Below, in pieces: positions 20,997 through 32,560 of a DNA stretch of 64,000 nucleotides. The position numbers and the translations under genes are program-made. Position 1 is the stretch's first letter. Each line of letters opens with the position of its first letter. The notes below the pieces were generated by a model that saw only the letters and a list, made by a program, of their open reading frames with translations, had not been told where the DNA came from and searched no databases. The stretch comes from Rhytidiadelphus loreus (lineage: Eukaryota > Streptophyta > Bryopsida > Hypnales > Hylocomiaceae): positions 51,007,348-51,071,347 of the forward strand of contig OX344764.1 in the NCBI GenBank assembly GCA_947034895.1, in the 5' to 3' direction.

Positions 20997-21060
20997 TTTT
21001 ATATCCATCTCAAGGCGTGACTGGTGAAGCGCGTTATCCAAGACGCGGGGTGACTGGGTG
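20997..21060 (-). promoter_or_regulatory. Germin-like 2 core promoter
   Basis: On the minus strand, TATAAAA lies at 20997-21003, followed by the family stretch CCCAAGCAATTGTAACA. Upstream, at about 21027-21052, is the conserved CGCGTCTTGGATAACGCGCT block shared in varied form with the other copies. Confidence 0.65.
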
Positions 21061-22338
21061 GAAAACTCGGAAGAAAAATTCGGAAATAACTTATCTCACT
21101 CTGAGACGACTAAAGAAAACGAGGCAGGCTGCAGACAGGGTCCCGCAGGGCCCCCCTCTGGGATTCGTTAGAAAGTAAACTTGAAGACCGGGTGCACTGG
21201 AAGTCCGAGAGAGGACTTCTGACGTGTGAGCCGCAAAAGCGAGGGGCGGTTGTGAATGGAGAAAGATTGGGAAGACCGCCACGCCACGCCAGCCGTGGTT
21301 CTTGGAGTTCAAGTTTTCGTCTCCTTGCAAGTCCGGGGGGGAATCTTCGTCTCTCACAAATCCTGCGGGACCCTGCCTGCCTCCTTTCCTCTCCACTCAT
21401 CCGAGTCGAACTGAATCTAGAATTGTTTTCATCCATTAACTCTAGAAGGAAGCCGCGGACTCTAAATGTCCAACGGATGACTTCACGGAAGATTATAGGG
21501 TGGGAAAGAACGTTTTCTCATCCAATAAGTTCTTTGAAAGTTGCTTGAGCACATTAAAGGACAAAGGGGTGGCCTTGGAAATCATCCCTTTTCATTTTTC
21601 ATTACATGTGAATCATTGACTTAAGAAATAGCAAAAGCACTCATTAGAAATCAAACTACTATAGAAGACCTCCCCTTTTCACAACTAAATTCCGAGGATG
21701 AATTGTTGTACTTTTGTCCCACTAGATGGATGACAAACGTCTTCCTTGACATTTAAGGGTTAAAGTGAATGGTATTGCAAATTCCCTCATTATGGTATTA
21801 TTGACTTATGTGAAGAAGAAGACACTTCATCCACGGATCATCCTTGTAGTGTATTTTGAGCATTTCTTGTTATTTACTTACATGAATTTGAGCCATAAAA
21901 ATGATATTTTTTGAATTTGAGTCCAACTAATGAAATGAAACTTATCAAGTGAAGTTTCTACTCCAATTGGAAATTTTGAAACATTCATTAATTCTTAATA
22001 TTTTATAGCAATATAAACTTTGAGCTTATAACTATGGTTTATCATTTATCAGTGATCTTCTAATTTAGAGTCATGGTAACTTTGGTTTATACCATGATGT
22101 TATACACTATAATATACATGTATCCAGAAATTTTAGAACATACATGTATCTAGAAATTTTAGATTTTTTGAATATATTTTGTGTTTGATATGAAATTTCT
22201 TCACTTTTCTCTTAAAAATTTGCAATAATTTCAAAAAAATTCCAAAAAATTCCAAAATTTACAACTTGTATTAGACATAAGATTTCATCATTGAAAATTA
22301 AATCAATGGTTGCCCTTCTTGGGTTAAGGTACAGTGTC
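21061..22338. other. Upstream flank and AT-rich spacer
   Basis: The first ~500 bases are GC-richer and related to the upstream flanks of germin copies at 54.6-54.95 kb and 61.96-62.1 kb. The rest is AT-rich. Short open frames on both strands (21091-21548) have no family features. Confidence 0.5.
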
Positions 22339-23306
22339 TTAACCCTTCATCGCCTGAGGGGACGAAAAGTGTCTTCATGTATAATTCAAAGTGTTGTAAC
22401 TTTTGCATCCGATATCCAAATTCAATCAAACTTGTTGGTAAAGTTGCGCTCTCTCTTCTAGTTTGTGTGGTAAAATTTTCAGATCAATACAAGACTTACA
22501 AATTAAATGGAAGCCAATCAAAGTTGACAGGTTCAATTTGAATTCACCAAAACTGCATTTGATGGCTGAAACTTCGGGGGGTGTATCTCCTTCATACAAT
22601 GTTAGTTTTCAATAAAATTTGTTGAATTATGTTTCCCTTTTAGTCTAGTTATTGTGGTAAAATTTTCATGTCAATACAAGCTTCTTTGAATGTTTGAGAG
22701 CAATTCAAAATTTAAAATCCAGCCATTTTCGGATTACAGTGAAATTCAGCGGCTTGTAACTTCTTCATACAGTGTCCATTTTCAATAAAAGATTTTGTGA
22801 AAGTTGCGCATACTAGTCTAGTTTGTGTGGCCAAAATTTCACATGAATCCAAAAAGTAATGAATGACTGAGATGCTTTTTAGTGGAGGAGGTTTAGCCTT
22901 ACTTGGTGTTTTTTGCAACTTTTCATGCTATTTTTTGACATTTCAAATCTGTTTTGCAGACACATTGAGGCAATTGAATGATATTTTTTTTCACCAATGT
23001 GTTTATATGCTGATTTTGTATCACTTTATAGTCTCAAATTTTTTCATTTGAGTAGGTTTAGAAGTCGAATTTCACCTCCAATTGTGTTTTTTGGAGAATT
23101 TCAGCATCTTTTTTTAACACTAAAACATTATAATCTTTCAATCCAAGCGGTCAAATGGCTTCAAATTTTTTTTGTGTCATCTACAACACGTTCACTACAA
23201 TATTGTACGGTTAAGATTTCTATAACTTAGCGACATCTAAGTTTACAACACTTCAAAAGCAACGCTGTTTTTGACCTCGTTTGGACTTCAGGCGATGAAG
23301 GGTTAA
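22339..23306. mobile_element. TIR element, TTAACCCTTCATCGCCTGA ends
   Basis: Twenty-base inverted ends lie at 22339-22358 and 23287-23306. No clear target duplication and no transposase was seen. It contains the right arm (~22400-22900) of the inverted repeat that brackets germin-like 2, which suggests a second, inverted insertion of the same family at 18.9-19.4 kb. Confidence 0.5.
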
Positions 23307-23712
23307 AGTACGTGTACCCTACATTAAGCCCTTAAATGGTGTAGTTATCTATTGAAAATTGTCAATGAGTGAATATGGTAGTTCATCATAGAACCATTGG
23401 CCATTTTGGTATTAGTGACATGCTTCTAAGCTCACATCACATGTTAATTTGTTTCTCTGACAAGGTAATCATTCTTTTCTCTTCTTTGAAATACATGGAC
23501 AATTCCCATGAATTATTGACAAGCTTTTCTATTTCTTGTTGGTTACTAATTTGGTGCTTTTTTCATTGTTTTAAACACGATTGCAACTCCATTTCTTTTC
23601 ATTCTGACACCTTGGGAGGGGAACTTTGTGCATGTGGCTGTTGTGTTGATTTTCAGTGAAGCCTATGAGCGCTTTTGAATACTTTACTTCCAAAACTTTG
23701 TATCCCTAATGT

Positions 23713-24015
23713 CACTATAAGAAACCGGCGTTTTTCCCTGCGTTTTTCATGAACGTGTGATGTTTTCCATGATGTCAACGCATTTATTGAAAAACGCAAA
23801 AAAAAACAGCCGTTTTTTTGGACGTCGTTTGTGACGCGTGCACAAAAATGAAAATTAAATTGAATGTCGCTTCCGACATGTTGTTTCAAGAGATGTCAAA
23901 AACAACGTCCACATGTTTTTTATGACGTCCAAAAAAACGCACTTGTGCCACATCAACGACTGCGTCCTTATCATCTGCGGTTCATTTCACTGAACGTCCT
24001 GCCCAGTCAGGCAAA
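23713..24015. promoter_or_regulatory. CACTA left subterminal region
   Basis: TIR followed by repeated GACGTC-, GATGTC- and AACGC-type motifs in both orientations. By analogy with En/Spm these are probably binding sites for an element-encoded protein (inference). Confidence 0.6.
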
Positions 24016-24115
24016 AGATTGCCCGACGCTAAAAACTACATTGTGTAGGCAGCTTCTTCCTTTTCTTCCATACAAGATTTTTACATGGATGCAAATGCTT
24101 CCATCCATTCATGCA

Positions 24116-25640
24116 TGAAATAGACATTATAATTTTTTTTCTTTGAATTTTATTTTTTAATTTCCAACTTATTTTGGACTTGAACTCTCTAGGACTTAGA
24201 AGGAAGTTAAGAAAAAAACTAAATGTCTAAATTCAAGTAGACTAATTTATACTTTGTTTGATTATTGAAAACCCAAAATTAATAAAAAAAAAAGAAAAAA
24301 GAAGAAAGACTAAGCATGGATGTTGTAGGAGAACTTAAAAAAAAAGTTTCATACTATAGAAAGAATAAAAATGCAAACAATATGACAATTTCCTGATGGT
24401 TTGGGGGAAGAAGGTTTTTCATTTTTTTTCTGTCTTACCCCTCTAGGACTTAGATGAACTTTAAAAAAAAATAAAAAATGACTTGTTAAATCTTCCATTG
24501 ACTAGTGAAAATCCAAAGTCAAAAAAGAAATACAAAGAGTAAGCATATGCAAGTTCCACTAGAACTTGCATAAAAAAACATGTAAAGGAAAAAGAAAAAA
24601 AAGAAAAAAGAAAAGGGCACGGCAATTTTTTTTTTTTTTTTTCCCCTCTTTTTTTCCTCCTTGAACCTCCAGGACTTTTAGTGAACTTACAAGAGCAAAT
24701 ATAGTATGACTCATGAATTAAATCTTCCGTTCAGTAGTCAAAATTCAAAACTCAAAAAAGAAACACAAAGAATAATCTGATGCAAGTTCTAGTACAACCT
24801 GCATTTAAAAATGAAGAAAAGGAAGGATTAAGAAATGAAAACGCTAACGGTATGGCAAATTCTTCATTACCTTTGCATCACTTTTCCTTTTTTCGCTTTT
24901 TTTTTCTTCTTCATCCTCTAGGACCTACAGGGAATTCAAAACAAAAGTATCTTGAGAGAGTCATCACATCTTCCCTTCTGTAATCAATATCCAAAACTCA
25001 AAAAGGAAAGACAAAGAGTGAGCACATGGCTGTTCCTGTAAAACTTGCATTAAAAAAAATATAAAACAAAGAAGTGAGAATAAAAACGCAATGGGTATGG
25101 AAATTCCTTTCCATTGTTTTGTTTCTGTTTTCCCCCTTACTTCATTTTTTTTTCCTTCACCTTTTGGGACTACGAGGGAACTTACTTGAAAAATGATTGT
25201 ATTACACGCATTCAATGTTCTATTCTCTAGTCAGAATCCTGAAGTTGGCCAAAAAAAAGAAAAAGAGTACGCAAAAGCAAATTCTAGAGAGCTTGCGTTT
25301 TCAAACAATGTGAAGGAAAGAAGAGATAATTAATGAATAAATAACGGATACGGCAATTCCTTCACTTTCTCAGCTTTCATTTTTTTCCTTACTTTTTGAC
25401 ATCTATCCTCACCCTCTTGGACGTACACGGAACTTTGAACATTAAATATTCTATTACAATCATTCTATCTTGCCTTGAGAAGTCAAATTCTAGAATTCGG
25501 CAGAAAAAGACCAAAAAATTAGCATATGCTATAAGATCTACTATAGCTTGCATTGAATACACAATAACAAAATTCATTATTCAAATTTTCATAGCACATA
25601 AAATCAAAATCCATGAAAAAAATTACTATGACACATAAAA
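24116..25640. repeat. Degenerate ~245-bp tandem array inside CACTA
   Basis: An anchor such as CTCTAGGACTTAGA followed by GAACTT recurs near 24182, 24444, 24669, 24918, 25162 and 25411, so periods are 225-262 bases. Each unit also carries an AAACTCAAAAAAGAAA block and a TATGGCAATTCCTTC-like block. A stray unit occurs near 26428. The array is non-coding. Confidence 0.7.
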
Positions 25641-25839
25641 ACATCAGGATTTATAAATACAATAGAAATAACAATCCATTAAAATTTGTAATTCACAAAC
25701 TAAATACAGCAAATGATATTGTCATTCATAAATAAAATGTAACACATACACTCATAGTGCATAAAAAATTATATAACACAAAATATCTGAACTCATAAAA
25801 AAACTACAACACATAAAATAATAAGGCAAAAAATAAATT

Positions 25840-26035
25840 GAGCTAGGAGAAGCATGGAGGCCAATTACATTCAAAACCAATAGAATACAAAATACATTGG
25901 GCTACGAGAGGCATGGAGGCCAATTACCTTCAAAACCAATAGAAAACAAAATCAATTGGGATACAAGAAGTAGGGAGGCCAACTACCTTTGGTATTGTCA
26001 CCTCCAAACCAATAGAAAACAGAACAAATCTAATA
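25840..26035. repeat. Three ~65-bp tandem units inside CACTA
   Basis: The blocks carry AGCATGGAGGCCAATTACCT and AAAACCAATAGAAAAC three times in succession, the third with an insertion. Confidence 0.7.
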
Positions 26036-26689
26036 ATATGAAAATATAAAAAACAAATCTCTTCATCTCCAAGCCATGTCTTATATAATGAAAAATGTTC
26101 TGCTTTCGCTTTCTATGAATATCTTCTAACTAAAAACATCGAATGAAGTAGAAGTCTTGGTTTCAGTTAGAAGATTTTGAAGTAAGAGTTTATATCTCAT
26201 CCAAATTTTGATTAGACACTTCAGCTAAAGTTCTAATTTACTTTTACTTCATACTCTTGATTGCTTATTTTTATAATTATTTCCAAATATTTTACTCTCC
26301 ACCCTCAGTTCCACATAAAAAGGGAAGGGAAGAACAGAGAATATATATACGAACAAAGTGTACGGCAATTCCTTAGCTTTGCTTCTATTTTTTTTGCGTC
26401 TATCTAGTATTTCCTTCTTGTCCACCTTCCAAGACTTAGAGGGAATTCGAAAAATAAAAAAATAGTTTAGAGTCATTAAGTCTTGCTTTAATTAGCACAA
26501 ATTTAGACCTTCCCCCCCCAAGAATGACCTTTATTGAAGAAGAAATCAATTTTCATAGTCAAACACTCTGATAACCAATGATTAAAAAATATATAGAGAA
26601 ATAAATAAATTGTCATTGAGATGGAAAAAAAATATATATATTTTCCATCAATGACAAATAGAGTGTTGCCAATAAAAGTGATTTGATGT

Positions 26690-27185
26690 AGCACCTCCAA
26701 AAAATAGGAAATGAGAATGCTAAATGCCTTCGAACTAAAAATGGGAAGTGACCACATATAAAGGTACAAGAAAATAGGGAATGAGAATGCTAAGTGACTT
26801 GGAACTAAAAGTGGGGAGTGATTTCATGTACAGGGCAAAAGAAATTAAGAAATGGGAATGGTAAGTCACTTGCAACTTCAAATGGGGAGTGATTTGATCT
26901 GAAGGTTAACGAAAATATGGAATGATTTTGCTTTGTGCCTTCAAACTAAAATTAGGGAGGGATTTTATTTCAACGTTCTATTTTGTTTTGGAATTCATGA
27001 TTTTGCTAACTGACTTGGAAGTAAAAATGGGGGGTGATTTGATCTAAGGGTGAAAAAAATATTCAACGACAATGCTAAGTGACTTTTCACTAGAAATGGG
27101 GAGTGATTTGATGTAAAGGTAGAAAGAAATGTGAAATGTCTTTGCTAAGTGACTTGTCACTAAAAATGGGGAATGATTTGATCCA
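26690..27185. repeat. ~70-bp tandem array inside CACTA (7 units)
   Basis: The anchor GGGGAGTGATTTGAT recurs near 26739, 26813, 26886, 26955, 27030, 27099 and 27168 (spacing 69-75). Related GAAGAAGAAATCAATTTTCA blocks flank the array at ~26533 and ~27271. Confidence 0.75.
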
Positions 27186-28320
27186 AGGATTTAAAAAAAA
27201 AAAGAATGCTTCTGAAGAAAGAATCAATTTCACTAAACAAAGAATCAATTGTCATAGTCAATTGCCATTCACTGAAGAAGGAATCCATTTTTATAGTCAC
27301 AGTCTTTACAAAGTCTTCACGGTCATGTGAATTGGCACCGCAATTGAACATGTTAATTGACATGGCAGACAACGTCCACATATACATGATTATGCGCATC
27401 ACACTACGTCATGTTGAACATGAACTCACACATCAATTTAGACTGTGCACATACTACTCAGCATCGTCGACTCTGACAACAATTAGGCATTGTTGCCCTC
27501 CCGCGTGGAAGACTGCACAACAACGGGGATGTATGTTCCACCAACGTTACTAGGTTCTCTGTCTGGTTCTACTTCCAACATCCGTGGATGCAATCCAACG
27601 AAGTTTTGGTCGTCCCCAACATCGGTCATAGTTGGCATGCTTTCATTCACTTGTAGTTGTCCGCGTCTGCCTCTAACATCTGTGCGACATACTACCTTCC
27701 ACCCCGGACTCTTCGTATCATCAGATAGAAAAACTTGTTGACAATGCAAGGGAAAAGCAAAAGAGTCGGCATGAACTTTCCCATCCATGCGGTTGAAGTT
27801 GGCCAAGGTGAATCCATACTCGTCTCTCTTGATGCTAGGGTACCGTACATCTGTAGAAGTGCAAACCCAATCACATACAAGAACGGTTGTGCAGTGGTTT
27901 CGGTAGTCCAACTCCAAAATCTCTTCAATGTATCCCACATACTCCTTGCTTACTTCTATAGGGCGTCCACTGGAAAGCCCCCACCGAAGTTGTTCTGTAA
28001 AGGATGCTATAACAACGGAATCACATGTCACACGGTCACCTTCTACATTGCAAACGCGTAGATGCATACCAAAGGCATGCATTTGGCGATGTGCAGTTGC
28101 ATATCGTTGTGGAGGCATCCCGTACTGAACGACATCTGGGTCGACATGCTGACCGGCATCTTGTAGCACCCAAATTTCGCCAGCCAACCACGACGGAAAG
28201 GGTGGCAAGTCAAGAAGATGAGGTGGATAGCATACTGCCATTGTAGAATGCCGTCGGCGAAATTGTCGCCGGAAGGCCTCTCTTTCCTCCCATCGTTGCC
28301 CTCGAGCTTCCACATACTTC

Positions 28321-28625
28321 CTACAAGTCAAAAATAAAATGCATAGTCAGAGAAAGAATAGGACATCAAAATGCAGTCATAGCAAACTAGAACTGTGGAT
28401 GTGTTCACGCAATGTTCACTGTGATGTTCGATATAACATTTACGTGTCCTTGTAGACGTCAAAGTAGACATACGCTAACATGCGTGCATGTTAAATGTGA
28501 CATTCCTCAGGACGTCAACAATGTTGTCTGCATGAACGATGCTGTCGACCATAGATGAAAAGAACAGGGATTCAAAGCACGAGTATATGTACTTCCTGGG
28601 GGAAAAAAAGGGTAACAGTACTCAC
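28321..28625 (-). other. Intron 3 of the CACTA transposase, GACGTC-rich
   Basis: Donor GTGAGT, acceptor CTTGTAG. Contains several ACGTC and GTTCACTGTGATGTTC motifs like those of the element's subterminal regions. Confidence 0.7.
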
Positions 28626-29879
28626 TGCCGCCAAGGAGCCAAGGAAGCTACATTGTCCAAGACGAAGGCATGTGCATGACTTCGGAAGTCGTCAGACATC
28701 TTTCGGCTACGTTTGGAGTTGGTCCGCAGTATTTCATCATTCATGATGGGTTCCTCTATGGCATCCCACACACGTTGCACTGTTCCCCCATACGTGCGCA
28801 TGTACTCTATGCAGAATCCAAGTGTCTCTTCCATGCGGTACCCTTCGGCAATGCTACCCTCCGGATGTGCCAAAGTTCTTACGTAGTCCTTCAGCGTCTT
28901 CATATACCGCTCTATTGGATACATCCAGCGGCAGTGCACAGGACCACAACGGAACAATTGCTCCACTAGATGCACCGGTAGATGCGACATGATGTTATGG
29001 AAGGTTGTTGGAAATTCCTTCTCAAACTCAGACATCGCTAGCACTACGTCGCGCATCATGTCATCTTTGTCTTCAAGTCGTACCTCCTTTGCGCATAGTT
29101 TTTGAAAGACCCTGCTCATTTTTATAATGGCTAAGCGCACACGCTTGTCTAGTATGTTGCGGACCGCGATGGGGAGGATCTGTGCACCATGTCCAAGGAA
29201 ACAAAAGCAATTACTGCACAGCCTAGTCTGTATACAACTGCTGTTCAACATTAGAGTAGCCCGTCAAAGATAACGTCAAATACAGTGCCACAGTTAACAA
29301 GAACCACAACATACAATATGACACTACACAGAAACGGCAATGACATGCAATTGCACATCACCTTCTACACTTCTCTCTACATATTTGTACTTTGGATGTG
29401 TCATGCAGCATGCCAAAGAATGCTAGAACAATTCTAGCATAGTACTTGTACAATGTAATATATTGAACTCAGTAATTTCAGATGAAATTAAGAGCACAAA
29501 AGATGCAGAGCTGTTTAGGTCAGTTTCATACCTGCTGCATTAGCACATGATAATCATGTGTCTTCATGTACTGTAGCTTTCCATCCACTAAACGCTTGTG
29601 AATGCTGCCAACGTAGTTTGTAGGAGTTCGAATATTGGACACAATTCCGACAAACTCCTTGCGCTTTGTGGCCGTCATTATGAAAGGGGCATGTGGCATG
29701 TAAAATTCAACGTTCTGTCTTCGCGCGGGTTGCAACCATATTTCTCGTCGGATACCCAATTCCTCAACATCCAATCGACTACCGGGACTGTCCTTCATGC
29801 CAAACAGAGTCTTCAAAATGTTTTCGCAGAAGTTCTTCTCGCAGTGTATAGTGTCGAAAATGTGAGGTTCCAGCAAGTG

Positions 29880-30190
29880 CTGCACAAGCAAAAGAAAAAT
29901 AAATCCCATGCGTATCATGCCGTCTGCCTTCTTTCGTAATTCTTACCCTCCCCACATTTTTTAGTACTCAGAATTGGACGTACAACTTTCGACTGCTACG
30001 AGGATAGTTCCCTGATGTCGTCAACCATGCACAACTTGACGTCATTATGGACGTCACAGAAGACGTCACAGTGAACGTCAAAATGAACATTGACAGCATC
30101 AGGTTCTTCTGAATGAAGCTGGACTTCAACGATGCAAGCACACTTTCATATATAACAATTTAAACTTGTAGCGCGGCTTCTTGTCCTCAC
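29880..30190 (-). other. Intron 1 of the CACTA transposase, GACGTC-rich
   Basis: Donor GTGAGG, acceptor GTGCAG. Around 30030-30085, TGACGTCA-type palindromes recur every 12-16 bases. Confidence 0.7.
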
Positions 30191-32560
30191 CTGCCAGTAT
30201 GGCAACTCTTGAAATGGGCTCAGTTGCTTAACCCCTATGGTATGCACTGGATCTACAGGCCCATTCTCTCTTCCTCCTTGTGCAAGGTAAGAGTCCCGCC
30301 ATGCTGCATATCGGATTCTATCCAGCTGTGTTTGAATGTGTGGACGATCACGAACCTCCTCTTGCCCATTGAATCTTTTATTGCGTCGATAAGGGTGATG
30401 TCTTGGTAAGTACCGACGAATGCCACCGTATACAATCTTTGAGCCCTTGGTTTTTCTATTAGGAAGCATGTCACCCATTTTAGCCATCCTCGCATCAATG
30501 TTTGTTCCGCAAGAAGGGCAACCCTTGTATCCTTTGCAGCACAATCCCGAAATGAGTCCAAATGCAGGAAAATCAGAGATTGTCCATAACACTAACGTAC
30601 GGAGTGTGAAACTACGACTCCCTTCTAGTTGGGAGAAGTCAAGGGCAGGTACTCCATGCCACAATTGAAGTAGCTCTTTCACCAAGGGCCTGATGAAGAC
30701 ACCTATACCTTTGGATGTTGGCGAGTGCTTGCCCGAAATCAATATGCTTAATGAAATAAAGAATTTTTTTGTGACAAACCAAGGCTCAAAGTTATATATC
30801 AAGACCAGAATAGGCCAAGTTGACCAATTAGTGTTATTAAGCTTGAATGGGTTGACACCATCTAAGGCCACAACAAGACGCATATTTCTAACTTCAAATC
30901 CAAAGTTGTCAAACGCGACGTCAGTGTTGACGTGCTTCCACGCAGGACTATCTACCACGGACCGCATGATTCCGTCTATGCTGACGTGTTTTGTGTAGCC
31001 TGTTAACATGCGCACTATCTCTGACGACCTCCACATCCGTTTCAAACGAGGAATGAGGGGAAAATGTCTAATGACCTTTGCTGGAATGTTGTCAGTGCCA
31101 TCCATCCACCGCGAAGTACTACAATTTGGACAGCTCTATAGTGCTGAGTGCTCATCTTCAAAAAGAATGCATCCATTGGGACAAGCATGCACGTTGTTGT
31201 ACTGTAGGCCCAATTTATGAATGCTTCGGCGTGCTTCATAATGGGAATGGGGTAGCTTATTCCCTCTTGGAAGCAAGTCGGAAGACAAGTAACGGAACAA
31301 CTCATCCGTGAATTTATTGCTAACACGAAAGACCGTGCACATGTTCATTATGATGATGGTGGCCGATATGACGCTTGTTTGAGAGTTCGGATACGCAGGT
31401 GTGGTAGCCTGCCTATACAAATCCTCCAATCCGTCAACGTTCTCAACGATGCTGTCATCTTGGTCTCCAAAATTCTCTTCGTCTACAGCCTCTTCGTGCA
31501 AAGCGTCGCCTCTGTTCAATGCCTCCATGACCTGGCGGTGGACTTCGTGATATTCATCCAAAGGACGATTCCAGTCACCTTCAAGAAGATCTGCACCTGC
31601 AGGTTCTAGACCCATGTTATCCATGTCGACAGGAACATCAAGTGAAATATCAGGTGCAGTGTTTTCAACGACGTCATTGTCGTAAGCGGTATCTTCAACC
31701 CACATCCCTTCAAGTGGATATCCCCCAGGGGGGTCTCCCCCTACTACAGACTTCTTCAAAAATGGATCCCGGCCAACCTGGGAATGGTGCCGCCTAATGA
31801 CATGGATTGTTTTTAGATAGGCCCCCTTGCAATCCCTGCAAGGACACCTGAAGGATCGCAGATTTTCCTCGGTGGCCACTCTCAGCTCCGTCTGTAGGAT
31901 GATGTCACCAAGTGGGATGTGCCGGAGCGTTCGTCCATCTTCAGAAATACGAATGGTAGCGCCCTTCCCTCTAGAATTCCGATGTTGTTGGAACGCCATG
32001 TCGTGTCTGTTCGGAGAAGGGGACGCTGTTGGGATGTCTTCAACCTGCCACGTCCATCCTGAGATGTGAGAAGAGGACACATGTGAATGCCGGAAATAAC
32101 ATTGTACGTGACAATATTGCTATGGTAGAACTGGGTGTACAGAGGACAACATCAATCTTCAAAAGGAATGTATGAACTGAAGAGGTATGCAAATTCATAG
32201 CCACGAAGGAAACTTTAGATGGATAATTTGGCGGGGCTCCTTAGGTGCCATGTCATAGTGAATGTTCTAAACAAGGCAGACTGAGGTTAGCTTGTTAAAC
32301 GTGGTGTCAACCTCACGTTCTTGTGCATGTCCGGATTGACAAATATATTCACGCTGAACATTTAGGAAAAAAAGTATGTCACGAGTGACGTCTTCTGCGA
32401 TGTCAAGTGTGACATACAGTCCGTACCCATCCACTGTTTTGCCCTACGAAGAAGCCCACGTGTAGTATGGGAGCCGTATCATGGAAGACCGCAGAAGAAG
32501 GCTGTCACTTACGCTTTTCAGGCCTGAAAGAGTATTGAAGTAGAGTCAGTAATTCCCTTG

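Larger units (their letters stand above)
27483..31999 (-). pseudogene. CACTA transposase (TNP2 type), one in-frame stop
   Basis: Four exons on the minus strand: 31999-30191, 29879-29532, 29179-28626, 28320-27483. All junctions are GT-AG with agreeing phases (0, 0, 2), giving 1,182 codons. In order: an N-terminal zinc-finger-like block (FRCPCRDC), the tnp2 domain (PAKVIRHFPLIPRL, then VVALDGVNPF with Asp at ~380, and KGYKGCPSCG), a DUF4218 region (RCGPVHCRWMYPIERYMKTL, HPEGSIAEGY) and a C-terminal DUF4216 region (DEYGFTLANFNR, QQVFLSDD). Together these are the standard plant CACTA transposase, which cuts and joins element ends in the nucleus. A TAG at 31136-31138 (codon ~288) interrupts the frame just before the conserved CPNC motif, so this copy is probably inactive. 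The ATG at 31999 is the first in frame; an upstream leader exon joined near 32063 is possible. Confidence 0.88.
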
